Shown in pieces: positions 5,054-5,689 of a stretch of 5,689 nt of DNA. This DNA is from an uncultured Lachnospiraceae bacterium. GTDB lineage: Bacteria; Bacillota; Clostridia; Lachnospirales; Lachnospiraceae. The DNA lies in NCBI GenBank assembly GCA_902796695.1, contig CADBQE010000149.1, positions 1 through 5,689 of the forward strand. The letters are read 5' to 3'. The position numbers were made by a program, and so were the translations under genes. The notes below the pieces were generated by a model that worked only from the letters and a program-made list of their open reading frames with translations, had not been told where the DNA came from and made no database searches. How positions within the stretch are numbered: the first letter of the stretch is position 1; the number at the start of each line of letters is the position of its first letter.

Positions 5054-5689
5054 TTATCCGTTTGCCGGTTCCGGTTTCCGTGCATCCGGCCCGCTGTCGT
5101 TTCCGGCCGGTTCCTCTTTCTTCAGCAGCTGCTTCAGCCAGCTGCGGCAGCGTTTGTTCAGAAGCAGTCTGAGTGCGATCTCCGCAAGGATCCCCAGGCG
5201 CAGCCGGCCTTTCACTTCCGTATACAGATTGACCGTCTGCCGGTCGAATACGCCGTCCACCCGGATATGGTCCCCGTACAGGGGATAAAAGCGGTAGATC
5301 TTCCCGATCAGCAGGCCGGTGGCCGCCGGGTCTTTCAGGCCGATCTCGCCTTCCAGCACGAAGTACGTGGGCAGAAGGTGCTTCCCCAGGCGCAGCAGCT
5401 GCCGCTCGATCAGGGAGACCGCGTCCCGGTTCTTTTCATCATCCCAGAACTGCTGCACTTTTTCCAGGAGTTCCTGCAGCTTCCGGGCGGTCTTTTCCGA
5501 AGGGTCGTCCGACGAAGCGGCCGCGTCCGTTTCCCCGCGTTTTTCCTTTTCGCGGGCTTCTTCTTTCTTCCGTTCCCGCTCGTCCAGCGCCTTGAACAGG
5601 GCTTCGTATTTGTCGGGTTTTTGCGGTTTTTTCGGTTCTTCGGGCTTCTCCGGCTCTTCGGGTTCTTCCGGTTCTTCGGACTTGTCCGG
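5054..5689 (-). CDS. DUF2953 domain protein (YtfI-like), N-terminus outside window
   Basis: The visible 211 residues are the C-terminal part of a longer protein. Its final part (visible residues about 95-190) fits DUF2953, with FVLEGEIGLKDPAATGLLIG, then YRFYPLYGDHIRVDGVFD, and RLRLGILAEIALRLLL near the end; the last helix could be membrane-associated. Function is unknown, but the family is repeatedly next to ytfJ in spore formers and is suspected of a sporulation role. The first part seen is low-complexity and highly charged: a PEEPEEPEKPEEP repeat, KKPQKPDKYEAL, then a Lys/Glu/Arg-rich helix likely to be coiled coil, and a Ser/Asp/Ala linker. A GTG at 5458 is internal, since the frame runs unbroken to the window edge and has no Shine-Dalgarno sequence there. 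The C-terminal tail (KKEEPAGNDSGPDARKPEPANG region) is also charged and disordered. It precedes ytfJ by 19 bp. Confidence 0.8.
   Translation of the reverse strand, partial: PDKSEEPEEPEEPEKPEEPKKPQKPDKYEALFKALDERERKKEEAREKEKRGETDAAASSDDPSEKTARKLQELLEKVQQFWDDEKNRDAVSLIERQLLRLGKHLLPTYFVLEGEIGLKDPAATGLLIGKIYRFYPLYGDHIRVDGVFDRQTVNLYTEVKGRLRLGILAEIALRLLLNKRCRSWLKQLLKKEEPAGNDSGPDARKPEPANG
5634..5680 (-). repeat. Degenerate 9-bp repeat tract encoding PEE/PEK triplets
   Basis: The plus strand shows imperfect repeats of the pattern CGGTTCTTC and close variants, which on the coding strand give SEEPEEPEEPEKPEEP. The reading frame is kept throughout and synonymous differences separate the units. Such tracts can change length by slippage in steps of three codons without breaking the gene. 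Confidence 0.6.

Noticed and set aside
5035..5085. 17-codon N-terminal extension of ytfJ
   Set aside because: It would overlap the end of the DUF2953 gene and bury the GGGAGG site that fits the start at 5034.
1..5689. Mobile elements, CRISPR arrays, tRNA or rRNA genes, defence or toxin-antitoxin systems
   Set aside because: No transposase, terminal repeats, regular spacer repeats, clover-leaf or rRNA-like segments were seen, and every long minus-strand frame is assigned to a known family.

Overview
The window looks like chromosomal DNA of a GC-rich, endospore-forming Clostridia bacterium, most like a Lachnospiraceae member. The evidence is a Spore_YtfJ family protein next to a DUF2953 protein, an Asp23-FakA-RecG gene block, and a zinc-ribbon (four-cysteine) form of ribosomal protein L28. 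All seven genes lie on the minus strand, so they are transcribed from high to low coordinates. Both ends of the window cut genes: a DUF2953 protein at the right edge lacks its N-terminus, and RecG at the left edge lacks its C-terminus.

In transcription order, the first unit is DUF2953 protein (5689-5054) followed after 19 bp by ytfJ (5034-4624). An AT-rich gap then carries a well-formed promoter (TTGCAT-17-TATAGT) for rpmB (4508-4323), which is followed by a strong hairpin terminator (4260-4301). A 295-bp intergenic stretch between rpmB and the next gene holds this terminator, a weaker possible hairpin, a perfect 14-bp palindrome and a second good promoter (TTGATT-17-TAGAAT). This promoter should start a unit of a TetR-family regulator (4027-3476), an Asp23/YloU protein (3413-3057), a FakA/YloV-type fatty acid kinase subunit (3038-1332) and recG (1253 to the window start).

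The order rpmB, yloU (asp23), yloV (fakA), recG is a known conserved Firmicutes neighbourhood. Two things differ from the Bacillus subtilis arrangement: a TetR-type regulator gene sits between rpmB and asp23, and the serine dehydratase genes that lie between yloV and recG in B. subtilis are absent. The most useful hypothesis is that the TetR protein binds the palindrome just upstream of its own -35 box, and so controls itself and the Asp23-FakA-RecG genes. Its ligand cannot be read from sequence.

I see no mobile element, CRISPR array, tRNA, rRNA, phage gene or toxin/defence system. This is mostly an ordinary housekeeping region, and its interest lies in the regulatory arrangement. The long plus-strand open frames opposite recG and fakA are best read as antisense shadows of GC-rich coding sequence.
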